Below, piece after piece: positions 1 through 6,729 of a stretch of 64,000 bases of DNA. Position 1 is the stretch's first letter. Every line of letters starts with the position of its first letter. A program made the position numbers and the translations under genes. Below the pieces are notes generated by a model. The model ran no database searches. It saw only the letters and a list, made by a program, of their open reading frames with translations, and had not been told where the DNA came from. This DNA is from Paraburkholderia nodosa DSM 21604. GTDB taxonomy: Bacteria > Pseudomonadota > Gammaproteobacteria > Burkholderiales > Burkholderiaceae. Where the stretch lies: contig NZ_JAFA01000013.1 in the NCBI RefSeq assembly GCF_000519185.1, positions 1-64,000 of the forward strand. The letters are read 5' to 3'.

Positions 1-190
1 TGCCATGGCCCAGATGCTCGGACATCTCCGTCTCGAGCGCCCGCTCCACCAGCATCTTGGTCAGTTGCTTGAGCAGGCCATTCTCGCCGATCAGGTCCTC
101 TGGCTTCTGGTAGTTCGTTAGTAGGCTGTCTGCCAGCTTGACGAGTTCAGGATCGGGCTTCTCTCTTTTATTGCGTTTCGCTACGGTCAT
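1..190 (-). CDS. IS256-family transposase, N-terminal fragment (cut by window edge)
   Basis: Only the first 63 codons are inside the window. The reading begins MTVAKRNKREKPDPELVKLA and contains LIGENGLLKQLTKMLVERAL followed by ETEMSEHLGHG, the conserved N-terminus of IS256/Mutator-type DDE transposases. These enzymes move the element by a copy-out-paste-in route. The catalytic DDE residues lie outside the window, so intactness cannot be judged. The start is the ATG at 190, 64 bases inside the terminal repeat, as usual for this family. Confidence 0.88.
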   Translation of the reverse strand, partial: MTVAKRNKREKPDPELVKLADSLLTNYQKPEDLIGENGLLKQLTKMLVERALETEMSEHLGHG

Positions 191-254
191 CTATGCTCCT
201 ATTGATGGCAGTCTCCCGCCAAATGACCGTTTACACAAAACTTTTTACACCCTC
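1..254 (-). mobile_element. IS256-family insertion sequence, partial (terminal end)
   Basis: The transposase start region is followed outward by a terminal sequence at about 227-254 that reads, on the minus strand, GAGGGTGTAAAAAG and continues to TGTAAACGGTC. This is the usual style of an IS256-family terminal inverted repeat. The element continues beyond the left edge, so the partner repeat and the target duplication cannot be seen. The exact outer base (about 254) is inferred. Confidence 0.8.
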
Positions 255-415
255 TGCTGCGCGCGCAGTTTTGCGCCGTAGCGGCTAGCACTCGCGCGCT
301 CGATCGCGGTCGCGCCTCGGTGCGACCATCTCGATTCGACCTCAGCGACATTAGACGCAAGCGCACCATAACCGGCTATGCTTCGGTTTTTATTGCCGGC
401 GTCTTCCTTCCCTCG

Positions 416-1006
416 ATGACATTGCTGACCCGCGCGAGCGCGCGTTGCGCTGCTGCACTGCTCTTCGCCCTGCCGATCGCATCCGTCCACGCCGACGGTG
501 ACGACACCGCCCTGACCAACCTCGTCGCGCTCGTTTCGCAGCGGCTGGCGCTCGCCAAACCAGTCGCGCACTGGAAATGGCAGCATCACAAGCCGATCAC
601 CGACACGCCCCGTGAAGACGCCCTGCTCGCCGACGTGCAGAAGCGCGCCACGACAGCCGGTGTCGATCCCGCGTTTGCGCGTGCGTTCTTCCGCGATCAG
701 ATCGATGCCAGCACACAAATGCAGAAGTCGCTATTCGACACGTGGCGTGCCTCCCAGGCGCCCAGCGACCCAGCACCGGATCTCGCCACGGCGACGCGGC
801 CCCAACTCGACAGACTCACCGGACAACTGATCGGCGCGCTCGCACGCGTGCAACCGCTGCGCGGCGCACCGGATTGCCCGGCGCGCGTCGCAAGAACGGT
901 TGCGAACTGGAAGGAACTCACGCGATACGACTCCGCGCGCACGAGTGCGATGAATCAGGCGCTGGAGCACGTGTGCGAATCGGGCGGCGTCGGCGGGGTC
1001 GCCTAA
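416..1006 (+). CDS. Secreted chorismate mutase (AroQ gamma class)
   Basis: Predicted 196-aa periplasmic chorismate mutase, converting chorismate to prephenate. Residues 1-26 form a signal peptide (Arg-containing n-region, Ala/Leu core, cleavage near VHA/DG). The mature part is all-helical. It carries LVALVSQRLALAKPVAHWKW near the N-terminus, FFRDQIDAS in the middle and two cysteines (CPARV and HVCES) that could form the disulfide typical of exported AroQ proteins. The start at 416 was chosen because a longer frame from 320 would bury the signal peptide. It stands alone, about 160 bases from the IS end, so its promoter could be affected by the insertion. Why bacteria export this activity is not settled. 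Confidence 0.85.
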   Translation: MTLLTRASARCAAALLFALPIASVHADGDDTALTNLVALVSQRLALAKPVAHWKWQHHKPITDTPREDALLADVQKRATTAGVDPAFARAFFRDQIDASTQMQKSLFDTWRASQAPSDPAPDLATATRPQLDRLTGQLIGALARVQPLRGAPDCPARVARTVANWKELTRYDSARTSAMNQALEHVCESGGVGGVA

Positions 1007-1015
1007 GCGCGGTTG

Positions 1016-2182
1016 TTATGCCGCGCTCGTAAGGCCGTCGGCCTCGGAAGGCTGCAGCACCTGCACGCGCAGGCCGCGCTCGAAGTGCGTCTGCAGAATG
1101 CGCCAGGTCGAGAGTTCGAACACGCGCTCGGCGCTGCTGTCCACCAGCACCACGGCCTCGGCCGTGGTGGGAAAGGCGCCCATATAGCACCAGCGATCGA
1201 TCAGGTGATAAATCTCGGCGCCATTCGTCGAGTCCTGCTCGAGCACGACCACTGCGCCGCCGAACGGCCAGGGCGCCGTTCCAAGGTCGGCGGGGTCGCG
1301 CTTCGACACACGCGGCACGCGGTTGAACGAGGGCTTGAGCGTGGCGATCCACTGCGCTTCGACGAGGAGCGCGCCAAGCTCGCCGCCTGTCGCACGCCAC
1401 TCCACGCGTCGGACCTGCTGCGCCATCCGTTGTTCGCGTGAAGAGCGCCTCTCACCCGAAAGATGCGCGCGCACGCGCTGGCGCACCCGCACGCTGCGCC
1501 CCACATAGAGCGGCACGTCGTTCTCGCCATAGAAAGCATAAACGCCGTGGCCTGCCGGCGCCGTGTCGATGAGTTCGTCGGTAATGTCGCCGGCCAGTAC
1601 GTGACGGCGCGTCGTACGATCGATCTGCGACGCCAGCGCTTCCCCGGGCACCAGCGCCGGCAGGCGCTGCCAGAACTGCCAGAGGAGATCGGCGTCGGCT
1701 AGCGCGCGATGGCGATCCGACGGTACGAGCGCGTGGCGCTCGACCAGCGCGTCGAGCCCGTGGCGCTTCTCACCCGGAAAAAGCGCCCGTGACAGGCGCA
1801 CGGTGCACAGGACGTCGGGATTGAAGGAATAACCGGCTCGCTCGAACTCCGCGCGCAGAAAGCCGCGGTCGAAAGCCGCGTTGTGCGCGACGAAGAGCTT
1901 GCCGGCGAGTCGCCCATGGAGTTCCGCGGCAATCTCGGCGAAGCGCGGAGCGCCGCGCACCATCTGGTCCGTAATACCGGTGAGCTGCTGGATAAAGGGC
2001 GGGATAGGTTGGCCGGGATCGACGAGGGTGCTCCATCGTGTCACCTGCCCTTGCGCCACCTCCACAACGCCAACTTCGGTAATGCGGTGCTCGCCTACCG
2101 AACCGCCGGTCGTCTCGAGGTCCACGAAGACGATGGGAAGGTCGCCGGCAGGCTGCGCGGCGCTCAAGGAGGATTCAAACAT
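1016..2182 (-). CDS. DEDDh 3'-5' exonuclease fused to GIY-YIG nuclease domain
   Basis: A 388-aa two-nuclease fusion. Residues about 15-180 are a DnaQ/epsilon-like exonuclease: IVFVDLETTGG (D21, E23), FVAHNAAFDRGFL, and HRALADADLLWQFW with the His and Asp of the DEDDh set. Residues about 205-290 are a GIY-YIG domain (GVYAFYGENDVPLYVGRSVR), as in the UvrC N-terminus and Cho. Such fusions are known in beta-proteobacteria and actinobacteria and are usually assigned to DNA repair; the substrate here is unknown. The ATG at 2182 was preferred to one 14 codons upstream because the extra residues look unrelated. Neighbours give no operon partner. Confidence 0.85.
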   Translation of the reverse strand: MFESSLSAAQPAGDLPIVFVDLETTGGSVGEHRITEVGVVEVAQGQVTRWSTLVDPGQPIPPFIQQLTGITDQMVRGAPRFAEIAAELHGRLAGKLFVAHNAAFDRGFLRAEFERAGYSFNPDVLCTVRLSRALFPGEKRHGLDALVERHALVPSDRHRALADADLLWQFWQRLPALVPGEALASQIDRTTRRHVLAGDITDELIDTAPAGHGVYAFYGENDVPLYVGRSVRVRQRVRAHLSGERRSSREQRMAQQVRRVEWRATGGELGALLVEAQWIATLKPSFNRVPRVSKRDPADLGTAPWPFGGAVVVLEQDSTNGAEIYHLIDRWCYMGAFPTTAEAVVLVDSSAERVFELSTWRILQTHFERGLRVQVLQPSEADGLTSAA

Positions 2183-2382
2183 GGTGAAACGACGGGGGAA
2201 ATGGAAAACGGCCCAAGTATGCACTGTTTGGACGCCACGCGCCGACGGTTCCGGCTGTTAAGTGTGACTTTTGGCTTTTAGTGAAAACCCGAATCGGGAA
2301 AGTCGCAGATTCCCAGGGTTTCCCCGATTAAATCCGTGAGTTAAAACCGTGGTTATTAATATTGACTAAAAATCAATATGTC

Positions 2383-2415
2383 AAAAATAAAAAAGCCCCG
2401 GGTTCGCCCGGGGCC
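2383..2415 (-). terminator. Rho-independent terminator of the cold-shock gene
   Basis: On the minus strand a G+C-rich stem (2395-2414, arms GCCCCGGG/CCCGGGGC with a short loop) is followed by a T-rich run (complement of 2383-2394). It lies 46 bases past the stop codon of the csp gene. Confidence 0.88.
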
Positions 2416-2460
2416 TGGTGTCGCATGAGCGCTCGCGCAGCGAGCGCCCGCACGCTGTAC

Positions 2461-2664
2461 TTACAGCGGCTGGATGTTCGCGGCCTGCTTGCCCTTCGGA
2501 CCGACCTTGACGTCGAACGACACACGCTGGTTCTCCTTCAACGACTTGAAGCCGTCGGCGCGGATTTCCGAGAAGTGCGCGAACAGATCGTCGCCGCCGG
2601 CGTCAGACGTGATGAAGCCAAAGCCCTTCGCATCATTGAACCATTTGACGATACCGGTTTCCAT
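2461..2664 (-). CDS. Cold-shock protein, CspA family
   Basis: A 67-aa single cold-shock domain, the normal family length. RNP1 is KGFGFI (residues 13-18) and RNP2 is DLFAHF (26-31), the aromatic surface that binds single-stranded RNA and DNA. The start MTG-type opening is METGIVKWFNDAKGFG, standard for the family. It acts as an RNA chaperone in the cytoplasm. The gene is monocistronic, with its own terminator and a promoter that predicts a leader of about 120 nt, as in E. coli cspA. Several paralogues are usual, so the cold-inducible one cannot be identified from sequence alone. Confidence 0.97.
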   Translation of the reverse strand: METGIVKWFNDAKGFGFITSDAGGDDLFAHFSEIRADGFKSLKENQRVSFDVKVGPKGKQAANIQPL

Positions 2665-2793
2665 GTTTCAGTTTCCCTCGAGATTTTAATGACGCGGGTA
2701 ATAACCCTCACGCCGTATCCAGCCAATTCCCGCCGTCCCGCTTCAACGAATTCCACATTTTGAAATTGCAGCAGAACGAAAATCAGCTTTGCC

Positions 2794-2823
2794 GTTATAC
2801 GGGGAACGTCAATCGCCAGTCAA
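2794..2823 (-). promoter_or_regulatory. Sigma-70 promoter of the csp gene
   Basis: Minus-strand -35 TTGACT (2818-2823), 18-base spacer, -10 TATAAC (2794-2799). Transcription would start near 2787, giving a 5' leader of about 122 nt before the ATG at 2664. Long structured leaders are a hallmark of cold-shock genes. Confidence 0.6.
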
Positions 2824-3076
2824 GCGAATTTTTTATAACAGCATTCCCGATTCAACGATAAAAGCGGTACGCATCAAAAGGCGGCAACAAATCGTATGCG
2901 AACCGAATCGATATATAGCCCAGCGTCACTTTTACCCGATTATCTCGCTCACGTCATTTCTACCGGGAAGTTTTCCCGAAATGTAACAATTCGTGTCAAA
3001 CGTAAGTGTTTCTCCCGGTTGTTCGAGTAATACATTCAATTCATGATCCATATTGTTAGCGGCATCGGAGGTCATC

Positions 3077-3277
3077 ATGCTGACAGCTCTGCGGCGATGG
3101 ATTCATTGGCTCGTACAAACGGACGGGATTGCGCCAACGGCTGAAGAAGCCGAAACCTATGGCGCATGGCACGGGGACCACTGGCACAACCTGCTGTGTT
3201 CCCCTATGGACGCAAGGCACTACGTAATGGAAGACTGGAGCCTGCAGCCTGAGCCGCCGCAAGCGGGCACCCAATAG
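3077..3277 (+). CDS. Small conserved-looking hypothetical protein (66 aa)
   Basis: A 66-aa protein starting MLTALRRWIHWLVQTDGI, with an excellent ribosome binding site (CGGAGGT, 3067-3073) just upstream of the ATG at 3077. The N-terminal 15 residues are an amphipathic Trp/Arg helix; the rest is acidic and aromatic (EEAETYGAWHGDHWHNLL). I do not recognise a family. No signal peptide and no cysteine motif are obvious. The good Shine-Dalgarno site and coding-like composition support a real gene. It stands alone between the csp leader and a candidate small RNA. Confidence 0.65.
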   Translation: MLTALRRWIHWLVQTDGIAPTAEEAETYGAWHGDHWHNLLCSPMDARHYVMEDWSLQPEPPQAGTQ

Positions 3278-3841
3278 GGGTACGCGTAGCGCGCGTGGCC
3301 TGAAGACGGGCAAAAAAAAGCGCGGCTGAAAAGGCCGCGCCGACAAAGGTTTGGAGATCTTTTTCGTCAACGAAAAAGTCTGCTTCGGAAAGCAGCGATT
3401 GAAGTATAGCCGGACCCACGTCTGACGATTAAGTAGACGGCGCACAATCATCTGTTACGCTGCGCGCAATAATCAGTTGAGACCGTTTTAAGCCGTTTTT
3501 CGCAATCGATTGTTGTAGCGATCGCACAACGCTCGATCGGTTGACAGTTTCATCCCCCTCCCGAGAAATCCGCTCAAAGCCTTTACCAGCAGGGCTTAAG
3601 ACGAGCGAAATAATCATTTCCGATATCGCAATACTTTATTGCGGAATTCGGAATACCCCCTCTTCGAGCACCCTCTCTACACTCTGCCTGTCTGGAAACC
3701 GACACGGACGGATTGTCTCGGACGGATCGTCTCGCACGGATTAATTCGTACCACGCGAACTTGCCTCTCGCTGCGCTTCGCATGGACGGTTTCCCAAACG
3801 GGGTTCAACGAAACCCACCTCTGTTCTCGGAGTTTACAAAG
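3278..3841. other. Intergenic region: candidate sRNA and porin leader
   Basis: No gene is visible in these 564 bases. They hold the convergent candidate small RNA at 3312-3396, a palindrome CGCAAT-N5-ATTGCG at 3627-3643, and a 14-base tandem repeat at 3706-3742 in the leader of the porin gene. Confidence 0.7.
3312..3396 (-). ncRNA. Candidate small RNA with three stem-loops
   Basis: Minus-strand -10 TATACT (complement of 3403-3408) predicts a start near 3396. Three stem-loops follow: 3380-3395 (CTGCTT/AAGCAG, four-base loop), 3359-3378 (nine-base arms CTTTTTCGT/ACGAAAAAG) and a terminator 3320-3340 (GCGCGGC/GCCGCGC) followed by eight U (3312-3319). Between stems two and three is a single-stranded stretch with UCUCC, able to pair with Shine-Dalgarno sequences. 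No minus-strand gene needs this terminator. The -35 box is weak. Function and targets are unknown. Confidence 0.6.
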
Positions 3842-4993
3842 ATGAAAAAGACTCTCATGGTCGCCGCCCTGACGGGCGTTTTTGCAACGGCTGCACACGC
3901 GCAAAGCAGCGTTACGCTGTACGGCCTGATCGACGCAGGCATCACCTACGCAAACAACTCCGGCGGCCACAGCCTCTGGAAGGCATCGAGCGGCACGGTC
4001 AACGGCAGCCGTTGGGGCCTGCGCGGCGCTGAAGACCTCGGTGGCGGTCTGAAGGCCATCTTCACGTTGGAAAACGGCTTCAACATCATGAACGGTACGC
4101 TTGGCCAGTCGAGCCGCATGTTCGGCCGTCAAGCGTTCGTCGGTCTGGCAAGCGACCAGTACGGCGCGGTCACCCTCGGTCGCCAGTACGACTCCGTGGT
4201 CGACTACCTCGCACCGCTGTCGAACACCGGCACGCAATACGGCGGCACGATCGCAGCCCACCCGTATGACAACGACAATCTGAACAACTCGGTCCGTTTC
4301 AACAACACGGTCAAGTACTCGAGCGTCAACTACGCTGGCTTCAAGTTCGGCGGCACGTACTCGTTCTCGAACAGCACCCAGTTTGCGAACAACCGTGCGT
4401 ACAGCTTCGGCGCGACGTATAACTACGCCGGCCTGAACGTTGCAGCTGCTTACCTGCACGCAAACAACGACATCAACAACCAGCAGTTCAACTCGTCTTC
4501 GTTCTCGGGCGCACAAGCAGGCGACTACACGTTCGGCGCAGGCCGCCAAAGCACGTTCGGCGGCGGCGTGAACTACACGTTCGGCCCGGCAACGGCTGGC
4601 TTCGTCTACACGCAGACGCAACTGGGCAACGCGGTTAACATTTCGCCCACGCAGTCGGGTACGAAGAACGGCATCTCGCTGGGCGGCAACAGCGCACGCT
4701 TCCAGAACTTCGAAGGCAACATCCGTTACGCTCTGACCCCGGCTCTGAGCCTGGCTGGCGCGTACACGTACACCCGTGCGAACTTCGGCGGCGGCGTGAA
4801 CCCGAACTACAACACGGTCGCACTGCAGTCGGACTATGCACTGTCGAAGCGCACCGACGTCTACCTGCAAGGCGACTGGCAGCACGTGTCGTCGAACCAG
4901 GACGGTATCGGCGCGTACCTGAACGGTCTGGGTTCGGCATCGACCCGTCAAGACCAGATTGCTGTGACGGTTGGTATGCGTCACCGCTTCTAA
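3842..4993 (+). CDS. Outer-membrane porin, Burkholderiales OmpC-like
   Basis: A 383-aa general porin of the beta-proteobacterial gram-negative porin family. Residues 1-20 are a signal peptide (MKKTLMVAALTGVFATAAHA), followed by the family opening QSSVTLYGLIDAGITYANN. The body shows alternating beta strands rich in Gly, Asn and Tyr (SRWGLRGAEDLGGGLKAIF, FGRQAFVGL, YGAVTLGRQYD), and it ends in VGMRHRF with the terminal Phe needed for outer-membrane assembly. It forms trimers for diffusion of small solutes. Codon use is strongly biased, as expected for an abundant protein. It is monocistronic with a strong terminator and a leader holding tandem repeats. Confidence 0.95.
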   Translation: MKKTLMVAALTGVFATAAHAQSSVTLYGLIDAGITYANNSGGHSLWKASSGTVNGSRWGLRGAEDLGGGLKAIFTLENGFNIMNGTLGQSSRMFGRQAFVGLASDQYGAVTLGRQYDSVVDYLAPLSNTGTQYGGTIAAHPYDNDNLNNSVRFNNTVKYSSVNYAGFKFGGTYSFSNSTQFANNRAYSFGATYNYAGLNVAAAYLHANNDINNQQFNSSSFSGAQAGDYTFGAGRQSTFGGGVNYTFGPATAGFVYTQTQLGNAVNISPTQSGTKNGISLGGNSARFQNFEGNIRYALTPALSLAGAYTYTRANFGGGVNPNYNTVALQSDYALSKRTDVYLQGDWQHVSSNQDGIGAYLNGLGSASTRQDQIAVTVGMRHRF

Positions 4994-5032
4994 GCAGCAC
5001 GCTGCTGGCCGCCTCGGCCAGCACTGCAGCTG

Positions 5033-5059
5033 AAAAAGGCACCCTCGGGTGCCTTTTTC
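5033..5059 (+). terminator. Rho-independent terminator of the porin gene
   Basis: Stem GGCACC/GGGTGCC with a three-base loop (5038-5053), followed by TTTTT and flanked by AAAAA, so it could also serve the converging greB transcript. Confidence 0.9.
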
Positions 5060-5082
5060 TATTTCTGCGACGAGGGATGCAT

Positions 5083-5643
5083 TCAGGCGTGCGGCCGCGG
5101 ATAGCGCACGTCCAGCACGTCGATCGGCTCCGGCCCTGCCGGCGTGTGCAGCGTGACCTGATCGCCGATCTTCGCCTTCAGGAGCGCCCGCGCGACGGGT
5201 GAAACCCAGCTCACGCGGCCGCGGTCGAGATCGACCTCGTCGATGCCGACGATCGTGATCGTATGCGCCTCGCCGTCCTCGGTGCCGTACTCGACGGTCG
5301 CACCGAAGAATACCTGGTCCACGCTCTCCTGCCGGCTGCTGTCCACGACTTCGGCCAGATCCAGCCGCTTCGTGAGGAAGCGGATACGCCGGTCGATTTC
5401 GCGCAGCCTGCGCTTGCCGTAGATGTAGTCGCCGTTTTCGGAACGGTCGCCATTCGAGGCGGCCCACGAGACGAGCTTGACCACTTCGGGCCGCGCTTCG
5501 TCTATCAGGTGCAGCAACTCGCTGCGCATGCGCTCATAGCCGGCGGGCGTGATGTAGTTCTTCGTGCCGGCGGGAATCTCCGGCAGACCGGCTTCGAGAT
5601 CGTCGTCGTCGTCGGTCGATTCTTTGACAAAGGCCTTGTTCAT
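5083..5643 (-). CDS. greB: Transcription elongation factor GreB
   Basis: A 186-aa transcript cleavage factor that rescues backtracked RNA polymerase through the secondary channel. After a 25-residue acidic N-terminal extension (STDDDDDLEAG), residues about 28-100 form the coiled coil (YITPAGYERMRSELLHLIDE, NGDRSENGDYIYGKRRLREID) with the acidic tip residues. The C-terminal domain carries VFFGATVEYGTEDGE and SPVARALLKAKIGD. The GDYIYGKRRLREIDRRIRFL segment fits GreB rather than GreA. In Burkholderia greB usually sits near spoT; here two tRNA genes and a DUF2591 gene intervene. It is divergent from the tRNA-Arg genes. Confidence 0.95.
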   Translation of the reverse strand: MNKAFVKESTDDDDDLEAGLPEIPAGTKNYITPAGYERMRSELLHLIDEARPEVVKLVSWAASNGDRSENGDYIYGKRRLREIDRRIRFLTKRLDLAEVVDSSRQESVDQVFFGATVEYGTEDGEAHTITIVGIDEVDLDRGRVSWVSPVARALLKAKIGDQVTLHTPAGPEPIDVLDVRYPRPHA

Positions 5644-5752
5644 GATGGGATCACTGCGTTATGTGTACTGATGCACTCACTACTGCCAGCGTACACGAAC
5701 CTCGCCCCAAGACAAATCACGATAAGGGCCTTCCCTTTTTTCGAAGCCCTGC

Positions 5753-5758
5753 TATAAT
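5753..5758 (+). promoter_or_regulatory. -10 box of the tRNA-Arg promoter
   Basis: A perfect TATAAT lies 13 bases before the first tRNA-Arg gene. The -35 region (TTCCCT at 5731-5736) is weak. Confidence 0.55.
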
Positions 5759-5771
5759 CTCTTTTCTGCGT

Positions 5772-5848
5772 GCGGCTGTAGCTCAGTTGGATAGAGTACT
5801 TGGCTACGAACCAAGGGGTCGTGGGTTCGAATCCTGCCAGCCGCACCA
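5772..5848 (+). tRNA. tRNA-Arg (anticodon ACG), copy 1
   Basis: A 77-nt cloverleaf with acceptor GCGGCTG/CAGCCGC, anticodon loop CTACGAA in the stem TTGG/CCAA, T-loop GTTCGAATC and encoded CCA (5846-5848). The discriminator base is A (5845). The first anticodon base A would be edited to inosine to read CGN codons. A second copy lies 81 bases downstream. Confidence 0.97.
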
Positions 5849-5929
5849 TTTATTCGAAGCGTTTCCCGTCGGTTTGATCCGGGAAGGGTTTCAAGCAGTA
5901 TAGCGTTGTAAGTAGTATCGTCTTAGCGT

Positions 5930-6006
5930 GCGGCTGTAGCTCAGTTGGATAGAGTACTTGGCTACGAACCAAGGGGTCGTGGGTTCGAATCCTGCCAGCC
6001 GCGCCA
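5930..6006 (+). tRNA. tRNA-Arg (anticodon ACG), copy 2
   Basis: Identical to copy 1 over the whole body, but the discriminator base before the encoded CCA is G (6003) instead of A. It is probably cotranscribed with copy 1 and ends at the palindromic terminator at 6013-6048. Confidence 0.97.
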
Positions 6007-6012
6007 CCAAAT

Positions 6013-6048
6013 AAAGGGCCTTTCCGTACGGAAAGGCCCTTTGTCTTT
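6013..6048 (+). terminator. Terminator of the tRNA-Arg pair
   Basis: A perfect 30-base palindrome (6013-6042, arms AAAGGGCCTTTCCGT/ACGGAAAGGCCCTTT) followed by GTCTTTT. The A-rich start means it may also work for the converging DUF2591 gene. Confidence 0.9.
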
Positions 6049-6095
6049 TCAGCTGCAGAATTGGGTGTGCCTGGCGTCTCGCGAGAAGCGAAACC

Positions 6096-6578
6096 CTAGC
6101 GCGGCGGCGTGCCGATGTCGCCGATCTGGGCATCGGGACGCGGCAGGTCCTCCACGTCGCCAATCGCGCTGGGCTCGCCCACAGGCTCCATGCCCATGCC
6201 CAGCAACGCCTGCGGCTGCCTAAGCATCTCCCCTACCGTCTTACCGAAGCGGCTCGCGACGAATGCCCGCAGCAGCGCCTCACGCGTAGTTTCTCCGTAG
6301 GCCTCCAGGACTGCCCCCGACTCCCCCTCGAACTCGGCCACACAGGAAGCCGGCTCGCCTCCGCGCAGCTCGACGCGTCTCGCGCGGTCGAGCACCACGC
6401 CGGCCGCCTCCCACGAATCGGTGGGCATGAAGCGGCCATCCCACGGACGCCCGCGGTCGTTGCCGCGCACGGCAACCGTCTCGCCACTGTCGGTGAAATA
6501 GATTTCACGCACGAAGTCCGGCAGGCTGCGCGCCACCCAGTAGTCGAGTGCGAGGCCGGTCAGTTCAGCTACGTTCAT
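6096..6578 (-). CDS. DUF2591 family protein (phage NinX-like)
   Basis: A 160-aa protein starting MNVAELTGLALDYWVARSL, with the DUF2591 features LDYWVA near the N-terminus and SWEAAGVVLDR, EAYGETTREALLRAFVASRFG further on. This family is best known from phage NinX-type proteins and scattered chromosomal copies; its molecular role is not established. The C-terminal 40 residues are acidic and Pro-rich, probably disordered. The ATG at 6578 follows a GGGACT ribosome site; an upstream in-frame Met at 6647 lacks one. It lies downstream of spoT on the same strand and could be cotranscribed. Confidence 0.75.
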   Translation of the reverse strand: MNVAELTGLALDYWVARSLPDFVREIYFTDSGETVAVRGNDRGRPWDGRFMPTDSWEAAGVVLDRARRVELRGGEPASCVAEFEGESGAVLEAYGETTREALLRAFVASRFGKTVGEMLRQPQALLGMGMEPVGEPSAIGDVEDLPRPDAQIGDIGTPPR

Positions 6579-6729
6579 TGCGAGTCCCTCGTTTCGGTTC
6601 GAAGGAAGATGGGTACATGACCGGCAAGCGCGGTCAGGCTGCCGCAAAGGTGCGGCCGATGAGATAACGATAGATTACCGCGCGAGACGCGCTGTGGGAG
6701 CGGTCCGTGGCACGAACCGGTCGCCCAGA

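Noticed and set aside
3677..5467. Very long open frame on the minus strand opposite the porin gene
   Set aside because: It is the mirror of biased codon use in the highly expressed porin; no ribosome site, no recognisable domain, and the porin frame is certain.
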